Of a stretch of 64,000 bases of DNA, positions 1 to 8,192 are shown piece by piece. The notes below the pieces were generated by a model. The model was not told the DNA's origin. It did no database searches and worked only from the letters and a program-made list of their open reading frames with translations. This stretch comes from Actinomycetales bacterium SN12. Its GTDB lineage: Bacteria; Actinomycetota; Actinomycetes; Actinomycetales; Microbacteriaceae. Location: contig PJCV01000006.1 in NCBI GenBank assembly GCA_002837415.1, forward strand, positions 118,286 through 182,285, written 5' to 3'. A program made the translations under genes and the position numbers. Numbering within the stretch: position 1 is the stretch's first letter; each line of letters starts with the position of its first letter.

Positions 1-797
1 CGCTCCTGACCCAGCGTGAACAGCGAGCCGATCGCGATCGGCCATCCGGCGAGCACGCCGACGAGCGCGGCGACGCTGTACTGCTGCCAGCGTCGAGGCG
101 GGAGCGTGAGCGGCTCGGAGAGCATGAACGCACCGAGGAAGAGGTACGGCGTCTGCGTGAACGCCGCGAGCAGCGCGTCGGCCGCGTCGAACGGGATGCC
201 GAACTCCTGCGACTGCACGCCCTGCCGCGCGACCGACACTGCGACGACCACGACGAGGAAGATGAGCACCAGCCGCACCTTCTCGGTGCGCCACAGCACG
301 ATCAGACCGCTGAGGGCGACGAACAGCGCGAGCCAGGGGGTGCCCACCCACCAGGCCGAGAACGTGCCGAGGCCGAAGATCGTCACGACGGCCGCCCCGA
401 ACGCGGCGGGGTTGAGGATGTGCCGTCCGCGCCAGGCGATGAGGTACTTCGACAGACTCGCCAGCACACCGGCGAGCGCGCTCCCTCCCAGCCCCGCGGG
501 AGTGAGCGAGGGCTGCAGTACGAACAGGAGGATGAGCGCGGTCACCAGCGACGACTCGATGCGCCACGGCAGGCGCAGGATGCGCTGCGCGACCGCGTCG
601 ACGGCGGAGATGGCGAGGGCGAGCACCGCGAAGGATGCCAGGATCTCGCCGGCCGTCGGGCTCACCAGCCCCGCGAGGGACAGTCCGAGTGCGATCACCG
701 CCAACGCGCCGAGGGCGAACAGCACGAGCCGGTACATGGAGATGGCGCCGAGGACGGCCAGCACACGCTGCCGCATGGCCAGGAACGCAGTGATCAC
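1..797 (-). CDS. NqrB/RnfD-like membrane oxidoreductase subunit (3' end outside window)
   Basis: The frame is open from the GTG at 797 to the window edge (about 265 residues), so the C-terminus is missing. The protein is very hydrophobic with about eight membrane segments. It carries HILNPAAFGAA near residue 128, like the NP(A/S)AF signature of NqrB/RnfD subunits. GGAAGAG lies a few bases before the GTG, and only 20 bp separate it from the upstream apbE stop. With ApbE and an FMN-binding lipoprotein in the same operon, it probably moves electrons across the membrane to an extracytosolic flavin. Many family members have a ferredoxin-reductase-like C-terminal half, which would lie beyond position 1. 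The family call is fairly secure; the electron donor is unknown. Confidence 0.72.
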   Translation of the reverse strand, partial: MITAFLAMRQRVLAVLGAISMYRLVLFALGALAVIALGLSLAGLVSPTAGEILASFAVLALAISAVDAVAQRILRLPWRIESSLVTALILLFVLQPSLTPAGLGGSALAGVLASLSKYLIAWRGRHILNPAAFGAAVVTIFGLGTFSAWWVGTPWLALFVALSGLIVLWRTEKVRLVLIFLVVVVAVSVARQGVQSQEFGIPFDAADALLAAFTQTPYLFLGAFMLSEPLTLPPRRWQQYSVAALVGVLAGWPIAIGSLFTLGQE

Positions 798-817
798 GCT
801 TCTACTCTTCCGTATCC

Positions 818-1693
818 TCAGCGGGCGGGCTCGGTGAACAGCTCGCCCGCGAGCCCGCGCGAGCGCTCGATCCGCCCGTCGCTCGACATCCGCACCCAGT
901 CGGCACCCCAGCGGTCGGCGAGCTCAGGACCGCCGGCGAAGAACAGGCCGCTCGCCGCGGCGTCGGCGTGCAGAGCGTCTGCCGCGAGAGCCCAGGTCGC
1001 TACCCAGGTGCGCACGGGAAGACCGGTGCGTCCGTCGAGCACGTGATGCAGCCCGCTCCCCCACGCGCGCCGCGTGACCGCGGATGCGCAGAGCGCGGCA
1101 TCCGTCACCTCCACCACCCCGATCGCCATGCTCGGATCGTACGGGTGCTCGAGTGCGACTCTCGCGCTCCCACCGCGCACGCGGAGGTCACCGCTGCCGT
1201 CCACGGTCACTCTCCCTGGCAGGTGCGCGAGGGCGTCGGAGACGAGATCGACCAGCCGCCCCTTGCCGACAGCGCCGACATCGATGACGGCCGGCTCATC
1301 GAGGGTCAGCGACATGTGGTCGGAGCGCAGCATCCGCTCCCATCCCGCCGGCGCCGCCCGCGGCGGTCCCGGGCGCAGAGTCAGCGCGGAGTCGTAGCCG
1401 AGCGCTTCGAGCGCCGAGCCGATCAGCGGGCTGACGGCGCCTGCGGTGGCGCGACCGAGATCACGATAGACCTCCAACATGGCCGCGGCGTCGGCGGCGG
1501 CATCCGGAGTGAGATCCGCCGTCCCGCCCTGCGAACGCAGCGACGAGATGACCGAGTCGTCCCGGAAGCGCGACCAGGTGGCGTCGAACGCCTCGATGAT
1601 CGCGCCGACGCCCGCTCGAACCGCCCCGCTCAGAGTGTCGACGGTCTCGATCTCCCACTGCGTGCCGATGGCGTCGAACTGCCACGCGTGCAT
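818..1693 (-). CDS. apbE: FAD:protein FMN transferase (ApbE family)
   Basis: This 291-residue protein has the ApbE fold markers: IGTQWEIE at 9-16, DVGAVGKG at 138-145 (the D-x-GG-x-AKG-type metal/FAD loop), HHVLDGRTG at 216-224 and ADALHADAAASGLFF near 238-252. ApbE transfers FMN from FAD to a Ser/Thr of a target protein outside the cytoplasm, using Mg2+. The likely target is the FMN-binding lipoprotein encoded 6 bp upstream. No clear signal peptide is seen, as in some actinobacterial ApbE proteins. It is the middle gene of a three-gene minus-strand operon. Confidence 0.9.
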   Translation of the reverse strand: MHAWQFDAIGTQWEIETVDTLSGAVRAGVGAIIEAFDATWSRFRDDSVISSLRSQGGTADLTPDAAADAAAMLEVYRDLGRATAGAVSPLIGSALEALGYDSALTLRPGPPRAAPAGWERMLRSDHMSLTLDEPAVIDVGAVGKGRLVDLVSDALAHLPGRVTVDGSGDLRVRGGSARVALEHPYDPSMAIGVVEVTDAALCASAVTRRAWGSGLHHVLDGRTGLPVRTWVATWALAADALHADAAASGLFFAGGPELADRWGADWVRMSSDGRIERSRGLAGELFTEPAR

Positions 1694-1699
1694 GCCGGG

Positions 1700-2146
1700 T
1701 CACTCGGCCGCAGTGGCGGCCTCGTCCTTGATCTTCACCACGGCCTGATCGAATCCCCCGCTGGTGAGCGACGATCCGGCGACGCGATCGACCTGCAGCT
1801 CGTCGAGCTTCTTCCCGACCACGACATCCGAGATGCCCGCGATGAACTGGCCCTGGTAGTTCTTCGATTCCGGCGCCAGCGGGTCGCCGACCACCTCGAC
1901 GGCGGTGACCGTGTCCTCCGCGATCCTCAGGGTGACCTCGATCGTCTCGACCGTCTCCGGCGTGCGGTACGAGCCCTCGGCCGTGTACGTGCCGTCAGCA
2001 TAGGGAGCGGTCGCGTCGGTGCTGAGCGGGGACGGATCGGCCTTCCGCGCGTCGGCGTCCGCTGCCCCCGAGCACCCGGCGAGCACGAGCGCGCCGGCGA
2101 GGCCGAGCAGAGCGGATCCGGTGCGGGCTGCGGGGTGCACGTTCAT
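1700..2146 (-). CDS. FMN-binding domain lipoprotein
   Basis: The product is about 148 residues from the ATG at 2146. It has a lipoprotein signal ending in LVLAGC, a short polar linker and one FMN_bind domain. The flavinylation site resembles AGSSLTSGGF near the C-terminus, where the Thr of SLT would carry covalent FMN in place of the usual SGAT/S-T motif. An ATG 18 bp upstream (2164) would put extra charged residues before the signal peptide and falls inside a hairpin arm, so 2146 is preferred. The adjacent apbE is the expected modifying enzyme. The protein should act as an outward-facing one-flavin electron carrier fed by the NqrB/RnfD-like subunit. Confidence 0.85.
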   Translation of the reverse strand: MNVHPAARTGSALLGLAGALVLAGCSGAADADARKADPSPLSTDATAPYADGTYTAEGSYRTPETVETIEVTLRIAEDTVTAVEVVGDPLAPESKNYQGQFIAGISDVVVGKKLDELQVDRVAGSSLTSGGFDQAVVKIKDEAATAAE

Positions 2147-2159
2147 GCGTTCAGCTTCG

Positions 2160-2188
2160 GGCATCCGGCTATGAGAACTCCGGATGCC
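2160..2188 (-). terminator. hairpin between prs and the FMN-binding gene
   Basis: Arms GGCATCCGG (2160-2168) and CCGGATGCC (2180-2188) pair perfectly around an 11-nt loop. The hairpin lies just after the prs stop (2210) and before the next gene on the same strand. There is no T-tract, so it is either a Rho-independent-like terminator of the high-GC type or an attenuator. Confidence 0.55.
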
Positions 2189-2209
2189 TCGTCGCGACTC
2201 AGCGAGAGA

Positions 2210-3244
2210 TCAGGCGTCGCCGCCGAACATGCTCGTCACCGAGCCGTCTTCGAACACCTGCTTGATCGCGGTCGCGAGCAGCGGCGCGATGGGCAGGATC
2301 GTGAGCCCCTCCCACCGTCGCGACTCGGTGAGCGGGATCGTGTCGGTGATGACGACCTGGTCGATCGCGGCGTCCTGCAGGCGCTCGGATGCCGGGTCGC
2401 TGAACACCGCGTGTGTCGCGGCGACGATGACCTTGCGCGCACCGGCGCCCTTCAGGGCCTGCGCCGCCTTGACGATCGTGCCGCCGGTGTCGATCATGTC
2501 GTCGACGAGCAGGCAGGTGCGCCCCTCGACGGCGCCGACGATCTCATGCACCGACACCTGGTTCGCCACCTTCGGGTCGCGGCGCTTGTGGATGATGGCG
2601 AGCGGGGCGCCGAGGCTGTCGGACCACGTGTCCGCCACGCGGACGCGGCCCATGTCGGGCGAGACGATCGTGAGCGTCTCACGGTCCTCGTCGGTCAGCG
2701 TGCCCTGGAAGTGCTCGAGCAGCACGGGCTTGGCGAAGAGGTGGTCGACGGGCCCATCGAAGAAGCCCTGGATCTGCGCGGCGTGCAGGTCGACGCTCAT
2801 CACGCGATCGGCGCCGGCGGTCTTCAGCATGTCGGCCACGAGCCGGGCGGAGATCGGCTCGCGACCACGGCCCTTCTTGTCCTGGCGGGAGTACGGGTAG
2901 TAGGGGGCGACGACGGTGATGCGCTTGGCCGATGCGCGCTTGGCGGCATCGAGCATGATCAGCGTCTCCATCAGCCACTCGTTCACCGGCTCGCCGAACG
3001 ACTGCACGATGAACAGGTCGCAGCCGCGGATCGAGACCTCGAAGCGCGCGTAGATCTCCCCCGAGGCGAAGGTGCGGTGCTCGACCGGGGCCGCCTCCTG
3101 GCCCAGGGCTGCGGCGACGGCGGCCGTGAGCTCGGGATGCGAGCGACCGCCGGCGACGACGAGCCGCTTCTTCGTCTTCGCGATGAGTCCAGGTGCGACG
3201 CCGTTCTCGCGCTCGAGTGCGGCCTTCTTCTTCTTGTTGCCCAT
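2210..3244 (-). CDS. prs: ribose-phosphate pyrophosphokinase
   Basis: The 344-residue protein makes PRPP from ribose 5-phosphate and ATP for nucleotide, His and Trp synthesis. Visible motifs are SGEIYARFEVSIRG (substrate loop), YYPYSRQDKKGRGREPISA (flexible ATP loop), VSPDMGRVRVADTW and the PRPP loop LLVDDMIDTGGT. The ATG at 3244 has GGAG about nine bases upstream and starts 5 bp after the glmU stop. A start 25 codons further up would lie inside glmU and is rejected. A lysine-rich stretch (GNKKKK) precedes the core domain. glmU-prs is a common actinobacterial pair linking UDP-GlcNAc and PRPP supply. Confidence 0.95.
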   Translation of the reverse strand: MGNKKKKAALERENGVAPGLIAKTKKRLVVAGGRSHPELTAAVAAALGQEAAPVEHRTFASGEIYARFEVSIRGCDLFIVQSFGEPVNEWLMETLIMLDAAKRASAKRITVVAPYYPYSRQDKKGRGREPISARLVADMLKTAGADRVMSVDLHAAQIQGFFDGPVDHLFAKPVLLEHFQGTLTDEDRETLTIVSPDMGRVRVADTWSDSLGAPLAIIHKRRDPKVANQVSVHEIVGAVEGRTCLLVDDMIDTGGTIVKAAQALKGAGARKVIVAATHAVFSDPASERLQDAAIDQVVITDTIPLTESRRWEGLTILPIAPLLATAIKQVFEDGSVTSMFGGDA

Positions 3245-3249
3245 GAGAC

Positions 3250-4680
3250 CTACTCCGCCGATCGTTCGCGGGCCGCCGCATCGGCTGCGCCCGTGCCTGC
3301 TCTGTTCTTCTCGACCCACCCGTCGATGTTGCGCTGGGGGGCGACGCTCATGGCCAGGGCACCCGCGGGCACGTCCTTGCGGACGACAGCACCGGCACCG
3401 GTCTTCGCACCAGCTCCCAGCCTAACGGGCGCGACCAGCACGGTGTGCGACCCGGTGTGCACCTCGTCGCCGACAACCGTGCGGTGCTTGTTGACATCGT
3501 CGTAGTTGGCGGTGATCGTGCTGGCGCCGAGGTTGACGCCGCGTCCGATGGTCGCATCCCCCACGTACGACAGGTGCGGAACCTTGCTGCCTTCGCCGAT
3601 CTCGGCGTTCTTCGTCTCGACGTACGCGCCGATCTTGCCGCCGGCTCCGAGCACGGTGCCGGCCCGCAGGTACGAGAACGGGCCGACCGTCGCGCCCGCG
3701 CCGATGACGGCGAGGTTCGCGTCGGTGCGCTTGACCACCGCATCCTCGCCGACCTCGCAGTCCACCAGCGTGGTGTCGGGGCCGACGGTGGCGCCTTCGG
3801 CTACGACGGTGGCGCGCAGGATCTGCGTGTTCGGCAGGATCGTCACGTCGGGCGAGAGCTTGGCGTCGTCGTCGATCCACGTGGTCTCGGGGTCGACGAT
3901 GGTGACACCCTCGCGCTGCCAGCGACGCACAATGCGCTGGTTGAGCAGGCGTCCGACGAGGGCGAGCTGGGCGCGGTCGTTGACGCCGAAGGTCACGGTG
4001 ACGTCGGAGACGACCGATGCCGCCACGCGGTCGCCGTCGCGGCGCAGCAGGCCGGGCACGTCCGTCAGGTACATCTCGCCCTGTGCGTTGTCGACGCCGA
4101 TCTCGGGAAGGTAGCGGCGCAGCGTCGCGGCGCGGAACGCGTACATGCCGGCGTTGATCTCGCGCACAGACGCCTCGTCGGCGCTGGCGTCCTTCTGCTC
4201 GACGATGCGGTCGACCCCGCCGTCGGCATCGCGGATCACCCGGCCGTACCCGGTGGGGTCGTCGACGACAGCGGTCATCAGCGTCGCCGGGGCGCCCGAC
4301 GCGCGGTGCTCGTCGAGGAACGACGAGAGGGTGCCGGCATCGGCCAGCGGGCAGTCGCCGGAGAGCACGAGGACGTCGCCGTCGAAGTCCGCGGGCAGAG
4401 CGTCGATCGCCACCTGCACGGCACGGCCGGTGCCCGGCACGTCGTCCTGGTCGACGAAGACCGCATCGGGGTAGTCGCCGGCGAGCGCGCTGACCACCTG
4501 CTCGCGCTCGTGACGCACCACGACCTCGATGTGCGACGCGCCCAGCGAACGCGCCGTGGTGAGCACGTGACCGACCAGAGGGCGCCCGGCGATCTCGTGC
4601 AGCACCTTGGGTCGGCGGGACTTCATGCGGGTGCCCTGGCCTGCGGCGAGCACGATGATGGCGAGATTGTTCTGCGTCAT
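3250..4680 (-). CDS. glmU: bifunctional UDP-GlcNAc pyrophosphorylase / GlcN-1-P acetyltransferase
   Basis: The 476-residue protein has both GlmU halves. The N-terminal uridylyltransferase has LAAGQGTRMKS at about 11-21; the C-terminal left-handed beta-helix has repeated hexapeptides, including VPHLSYVGDATIG with the catalytic His region and STITANYDD. It acetylates GlcN-1-P and then forms UDP-GlcNAc, the peptidoglycan precursor. The ATG at 4680 is one base from the 3' end of the tRNA-Gln on the same strand. The only upstream in-frame start (4713) lies inside the tRNA, so 4680 is chosen. No separate Shine-Dalgarno sequence fits, so translation may be leaderless after tRNA processing. Confidence 0.95.
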   Translation of the reverse strand: MTQNNLAIIVLAAGQGTRMKSRRPKVLHEIAGRPLVGHVLTTARSLGASHIEVVVRHEREQVVSALAGDYPDAVFVDQDDVPGTGRAVQVAIDALPADFDGDVLVLSGDCPLADAGTLSSFLDEHRASGAPATLMTAVVDDPTGYGRVIRDADGGVDRIVEQKDASADEASVREINAGMYAFRAATLRRYLPEIGVDNAQGEMYLTDVPGLLRRDGDRVAASVVSDVTVTFGVNDRAQLALVGRLLNQRIVRRWQREGVTIVDPETTWIDDDAKLSPDVTILPNTQILRATVVAEGATVGPDTTLVDCEVGEDAVVKRTDANLAVIGAGATVGPFSYLRAGTVLGAGGKIGAYVETKNAEIGEGSKVPHLSYVGDATIGRGVNLGASTITANYDDVNKHRTVVGDEVHTGSHTVLVAPVRLGAGAKTGAGAVVRKDVPAGALAMSVAPQRNIDGWVEKNRAGTGAADAAARERSAE

Positions 4681-4681
4681 G

Positions 4682-4753
4682 CTCCGCCGCCAGGATTCGA
4701 ACCTGAACCTCACAGCTCCAAAGGCTGTCGTGCTGCCGTTACACCACGGCGGA
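4682..4753 (-). tRNA. tRNA-Gln (anticodon UUG)
   Basis: On the minus strand the gene starts TCCGCCG (acceptor) at 4753 and ends CGGCGGA followed by discriminator G at 4682. The anticodon stem ACAGC/GCTGT encloses loop CTTTGGA, giving anticodon TTG (Gln, CAA). The T-arm has GGTTCGAATCC. CCA is not encoded. It is 72 nt long. The next base but one downstream is the A of the glmU start codon, so the tRNA and glmU are very likely co-transcribed. Confidence 0.95.
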
Positions 4754-4880
4754 CCACGGCCATCCGCCTCGCGAGGGGGCGACCGCGGGTCAATTCTGCC
4801 ACGGCCGACCGGGCCCTCCGTCCGGGCCGGGGTGCGGGCCGAGGTCCGAGCCGACGCGGCGGACGCGGGATAATGGCGGG

Positions 4881-5375
4881 ATGAGCGAGGCGGATGAGGT
4901 CGACCGGATCGTCGGCGCCTGGAACACCCAGCGCCCCGACCTGGACTTCTCGCCCCTCGAGGTGCTCTCGCGGATGGACCGCCTCTCGCGTCACCTCGAC
5001 CGTGCGCGGCGCGAGGTGTTCCGTCGCAGCGACATCGAGCCGTGGGAGTGGGACGTGCTCTCGGCGCTGCGCCGTGCCGGCGCCCCCTTCCAGCTCTCGC
5101 CCAAGCAGCTGCTGCAGCAGACGCTGGTCTCGAGCGGCACGATGACCAACCGCATCGACCGCCTCGTGGGGCGTCGGTTCGTGCGGCGCGAGTCCGACCC
5201 GCAGGACGGGCGCAGCGTGCTCGTCACCCTCACCGACGACGGACGCGTGCGAGTGGATGCCGCGATCACGCGCCTCGTCGATGCCGAGGCCGTGCTGCTG
5301 CAGGCGCTCCCCCGCGCAGACCGCGAGCGGCTGGCCGGCCTGCTGCGCAAGCTCAGTCTGAGCTTCGACTCGTGA
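4881..5375 (+). CDS. MarR-family transcriptional regulator
   Basis: This 164-residue protein has a MarR winged helix: helices around WEWDVLSALRRAGAPF, recognition helix region LVSSGTMTNRIDRL and the wing RRESDPQDGRSVLVTLT. MarR proteins dimerise on short palindromes and release DNA on ligand binding. GATAAT lies six bases before the ATG, suggesting a leaderless transcript. It is followed 28 bp later by the pseudouridine synthase gene on the same strand, so the two may be one unit. The ligand and target are unknown. Confidence 0.88.
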   Translation: MSEADEVDRIVGAWNTQRPDLDFSPLEVLSRMDRLSRHLDRARREVFRRSDIEPWEWDVLSALRRAGAPFQLSPKQLLQQTLVSSGTMTNRIDRLVGRRFVRRESDPQDGRSVLVTLTDDGRVRVDAAITRLVDAEAVLLQALPRADRERLAGLLRKLSLSFDS

Positions 5376-5403
5376 GCATCCCCGTTCCGGGGCGGGGCCG
5401 CTG

Positions 5404-6348
5404 ATGGCCATGCGCTCTCCGCTTCCCGTACGCGACGGCGTCGGCGCGACGCGGCTGCATCTGCCGCTGACCGGACCGTGGCCGACGGTCGGCGCGTACA
5501 TGGCGGAGCGCTTCTTCCATCTCGAGCCCGAGCGGCTGCTGTCGCGCTTCGACCGCGGTGAGATCGTCGCGCGAGACGGCACGCCGCTCACCCGCGAGAC
5601 TCCGCTGGGCGTGCACGAGTTCGTCTGGTACTACCGCGAGCCGCCGGTGGAGCGCGAGATCCCGTTCGACATCGAGGTGCTGCACCAGGACCGCGATCTG
5701 GTCGTCGCCGACAAGCCGCACTTCCTGCCCACCACCCCGGGCGGCAAGTACCTGCAGAACTCCGCCCTGGTGCGGCTGCGCAATCGGCTCGGCATCCCGG
5801 AGCTCACCCCGATCCACCGCCTCGACCGCGCGACGGCCGGTCTGCTGATGTTCTCCACCCGTCCCGCGACACGCGGCGCCTACCAGCTGCTCTTCGAGCG
5901 GCGGCAGGTGGAGAAGGTGTACGAGGCGGTGTCGGCGCTGCCCGCCGACTGGGATCCGGCATCCCCCGCTCTGGCCGGTCTGCCGTTCCCGATCGTGTAC
6001 CGCAATCACATCGAGAAGCTGCGCGCGCACGTGTGCGTGCGAGTCGACGAGGCGCGGGAGCCGAACGCCGAGACGCTCATCGAGCTGCTCGCCTTCGACG
6101 AGCAGGTCGTGCACACGCTGCTTCGCCCGCACTCCGGTCGGATGCACCAGCTGCGGGTGCACCTGGCATCGCTCGGCGCGGGCATCCTGAACGACGGCTT
6201 CTACCCCGACCTGCTGCCCGAGACGCCAGACGATTTCACCAGGCCGCTGCAGCTGCTCGCGCGCGAGCTGCGCTTCCTCGACCCGCTGAGCGGAGCGCCG
6301 CGGGAGTTCATGACACGACGAACTCTGCAGGACGCCCCGCCCAGCTGA
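5404..6348 (+). CDS. RluA-family pseudouridine synthase
   Basis: The 314-residue protein has the RluA catalytic core. HRLDRATAGLLMF near residues 138-150 contains the catalytic Asp, and a C-terminal LRPHSGRMHQLRVHL matches the conserved RTH/GRxHQIR region. No S4 domain is seen at the N-terminus; instead there is about 80 residues resembling the N-terminal arm of RluA/RluC-like actinobacterial proteins. It should isomerise uridine to pseudouridine in rRNA or tRNA, but the site cannot be told from sequence. A second ATG two codons on (5410) is also possible. Confidence 0.88.
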   Translation: MAMRSPLPVRDGVGATRLHLPLTGPWPTVGAYMAERFFHLEPERLLSRFDRGEIVARDGTPLTRETPLGVHEFVWYYREPPVEREIPFDIEVLHQDRDLVVADKPHFLPTTPGGKYLQNSALVRLRNRLGIPELTPIHRLDRATAGLLMFSTRPATRGAYQLLFERRQVEKVYEAVSALPADWDPASPALAGLPFPIVYRNHIEKLRAHVCVRVDEAREPNAETLIELLAFDEQVVHTLLRPHSGRMHQLRVHLASLGAGILNDGFYPDLLPETPDDFTRPLQLLARELRFLDPLSGAPREFMTRRTLQDAPPS

Positions 6349-6380
6349 GCGGGGATGAGCCGCGCTGAGCCGCGAAATGT

Positions 6381-7040
6381 CTACCGGCGCATGATCCGGC
6401 GCGCGAGCCACGTGCCGAGCGTCTGCGCGAAATGCACGAAGACGACGATCAGCAGCACCGCGGCCCACATCACGATGGGCTCGAACTGCCGCCGTCCGTA
6501 GGTGAGGGCGAAGTTGCCGAGGCCCCCGGCGCCGATGTACCCGGCCATCGCCGTCATGTCGATGAGCGCGACGATGACGAACGTGTAGCCCAGCACGAGC
6601 GGGCCCAGCGCCTCCGGGATGACGACGGTGAACAGGGTGCGCCAGGGCCCGGCTCCCATCGCTCGCGCGGCCTCGATCACCCCCGGCGAGACGCCCACCA
6701 GATGCTGCTCGACGATGCGCCCGATGGCGAACATCGACGCGACCACCAGGGCCACGATCGCGGCGTTGGTGCCGATTCCGCTTCCCACGACCAGGCGCGA
6801 GAACGGGATCAGCACCGTGATGAGGATCACGAACGGGATCGGCCGGAAGAAGTTGATGAACAGGTTCAGCACGAACGACACGGCACGGTTCTGCAGCATC
6901 CCGCCGGGGCGGGTGAGGTACAGACCCACTCCGATCAGACCACCGAGGATCCCGCCGAAGAGCAGGGTCAGCGACACCATGTACAGGGTCTCGACAGCTG
7001 CCTGCCAGAATTCCGGAGCGAGTTCGACGAGACGATCCAT
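6381..7040 (-). CDS. metI: methionine ABC transporter permease MetI
   Basis: The product has 219 residues with five or six membrane helices. The EAA loop EAARAMGAGPWRTLFTVVIP near 125-144 contacts the ATPase. The sequence is typical of MetI (D/L-methionine import). The start codon overlaps the metN stop by one base (TGATG), indicating translational coupling in metQ-metN-metI. Confidence 0.93.
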   Translation of the reverse strand: MDRLVELAPEFWQAAVETLYMVSLTLLFGGILGGLIGVGLYLTRPGGMLQNRAVSFVLNLFINFFRPIPFVILITVLIPFSRLVVGSGIGTNAAIVALVVASMFAIGRIVEQHLVGVSPGVIEAARAMGAGPWRTLFTVVIPEALGPLVLGYTFVIVALIDMTAMAGYIGAGGLGNFALTYGRRQFEPIVMWAAVLLIVVFVHFAQTLGTWLARRIMRR

Positions 7041-8083
7041 CAGCGCTCCTCCTCCCGATCGATGTCGGTCACTTCGACCTGGCGCCCGATGCGCGCGAGG
7101 ACGTCGTCGATGCGCTGCGTCTCGCCGCGGAGGGCGAGCGTCAGGTGGCCGAAAGCTCGTCCGCGGATGTCGTTGATGCCGCCGAACACGAGCTCGAACT
7201 CCAGCCCCGCCTCGGCGAGATCGACGAAGAGCTGGGCCTGCGATGGGCCGCCGTCACGGAACGAGAACGTGACGAGCCGGCCGCTGTGCCGCTCGCGCAG
7301 CACAGCGCGCTCGGCGGGAGACGGGATGCCCTTGACCACCGTGCCCACGAAGCGCTGCGAAGCCGGATGCCGAGGGGCCGAGAAGACCTCGAAGACATCG
7401 CCCTGCTCGATCACGCGCCCCCGGTCCATCACCGCGACCTTCGTCGCGATCGTCTGGATGACGTCCATCTCGTGGGTGATGACCACGATGGTGACCCCCT
7501 GCTCCTCGTTGACCCGCTTGAGCAGGGCGAGCACCTCGTGCGTGGTCTCGGGATCGAGAGCGCTGGTGGCCTCGTCGGCGAGCAGGATGGCGGGGCGGGT
7601 CGCGAGCGCACGGGCGATCCCGACGCGCTGCTTCTGACCGCCGGAGAGCTGCTCGGGGTACGAGCGCGCCTTGTCGCTGAGACCGACGAACGACAGCAGC
7701 TCGGTGACGCGGGCGTCGATGTCGGTCTTCGCCCAGCCGGCGAGCTTCAGCGGGTACGCGATGTTGGCGCGCACCGTCTTGGCGGAGAAGAGGTTGAACT
7801 GCTGGAAGATCATGCCGATGCCGCTGCGCACCTCCCGCAGCTGGCGCTCGGAGAGCGCAGTGACCTCGATGTCATCGACGATGATCCGGCCCTGGGTGGC
7901 AGGTTCCAGGGCGTTGATGAGACGCACGAGGGTGGACTTGCCGGCCCCCGAATAGCCGATGATGCCGTAGACCTCCCCCTTCTCGATGTGCAGGGTGACG
8001 TCGTCGACCGCGGTGACCTCCTCCCCCGCGCGCTGAGGGGACGGGTATCGCTTCGACACGTTCTCGAGCGAGACGATCGGCAT
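7040..8083 (-). CDS. metN: methionine ABC transporter ATP-binding protein MetN
   Basis: The product is 347 residues from the ATG at 8083, which has GGAG eight bases upstream; a start further up is rejected because MPIVSLENVSKRYP is the natural N-terminus. Walker A is GYSGAGKST, the signature LSGGQKQRV and Walker B ILLADEATSAL. The C-terminal ~80 residues form a NIL domain, which senses intracellular methionine and inhibits transport in this family. It energises uptake with MetI and the lipoprotein MetQ. Confidence 0.95.
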   Translation of the reverse strand: MPIVSLENVSKRYPSPQRAGEEVTAVDDVTLHIEKGEVYGIIGYSGAGKSTLVRLINALEPATQGRIIVDDIEVTALSERQLREVRSGIGMIFQQFNLFSAKTVRANIAYPLKLAGWAKTDIDARVTELLSFVGLSDKARSYPEQLSGGQKQRVGIARALATRPAILLADEATSALDPETTHEVLALLKRVNEEQGVTIVVITHEMDVIQTIATKVAVMDRGRVIEQGDVFEVFSAPRHPASQRFVGTVVKGIPSPAERAVLRERHSGRLVTFSFRDGGPSQAQLFVDLAEAGLEFELVFGGINDIRGRAFGHLTLALRGETQRIDDVLARIGRQVEVTDIDREEER

Positions 8084-8140
8084 GGGTGCACTCCGGCTTC
8101 GGGTGGGTGGGGATGATGGGCGTCGGCTGCCCCTGACAAG

Positions 8141-8177
8141 GAGAATCGGGCAGCGCACATGGCGCCGCCCGATTCTC
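8141..8177 (-). promoter_or_regulatory. intercistronic hairpin between metQ and metN
   Basis: Perfect 11-bp arms GAGAATCGGGC (8141-8151) and GCCCGATTCTC (8167-8177) enclose 15 nt. It lies 16 bp after the metQ stop and about 58 bp before the metN start. There is no T-run, so it probably acts as a partial terminator or 3'-end stabiliser that gives more binding protein than ATPase. No S-box-like structure is seen. Confidence 0.6.
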
Positions 8178-8192
8178 TCAGATCCGTCCGGA

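Noticed and set aside
968..3505. Long open frames opposite apbE, prs and glmU
   Set aside because: They are antisense frames of GC-rich genes with no recognisable domain and Arg/His-rich content; the minus-strand genes explain the DNA.
4681..4713. Upstream in-frame start for GlmU
   Set aside because: It would place the start inside the tRNA-Gln gene; the ATG at 4680 matches the family N-terminus.
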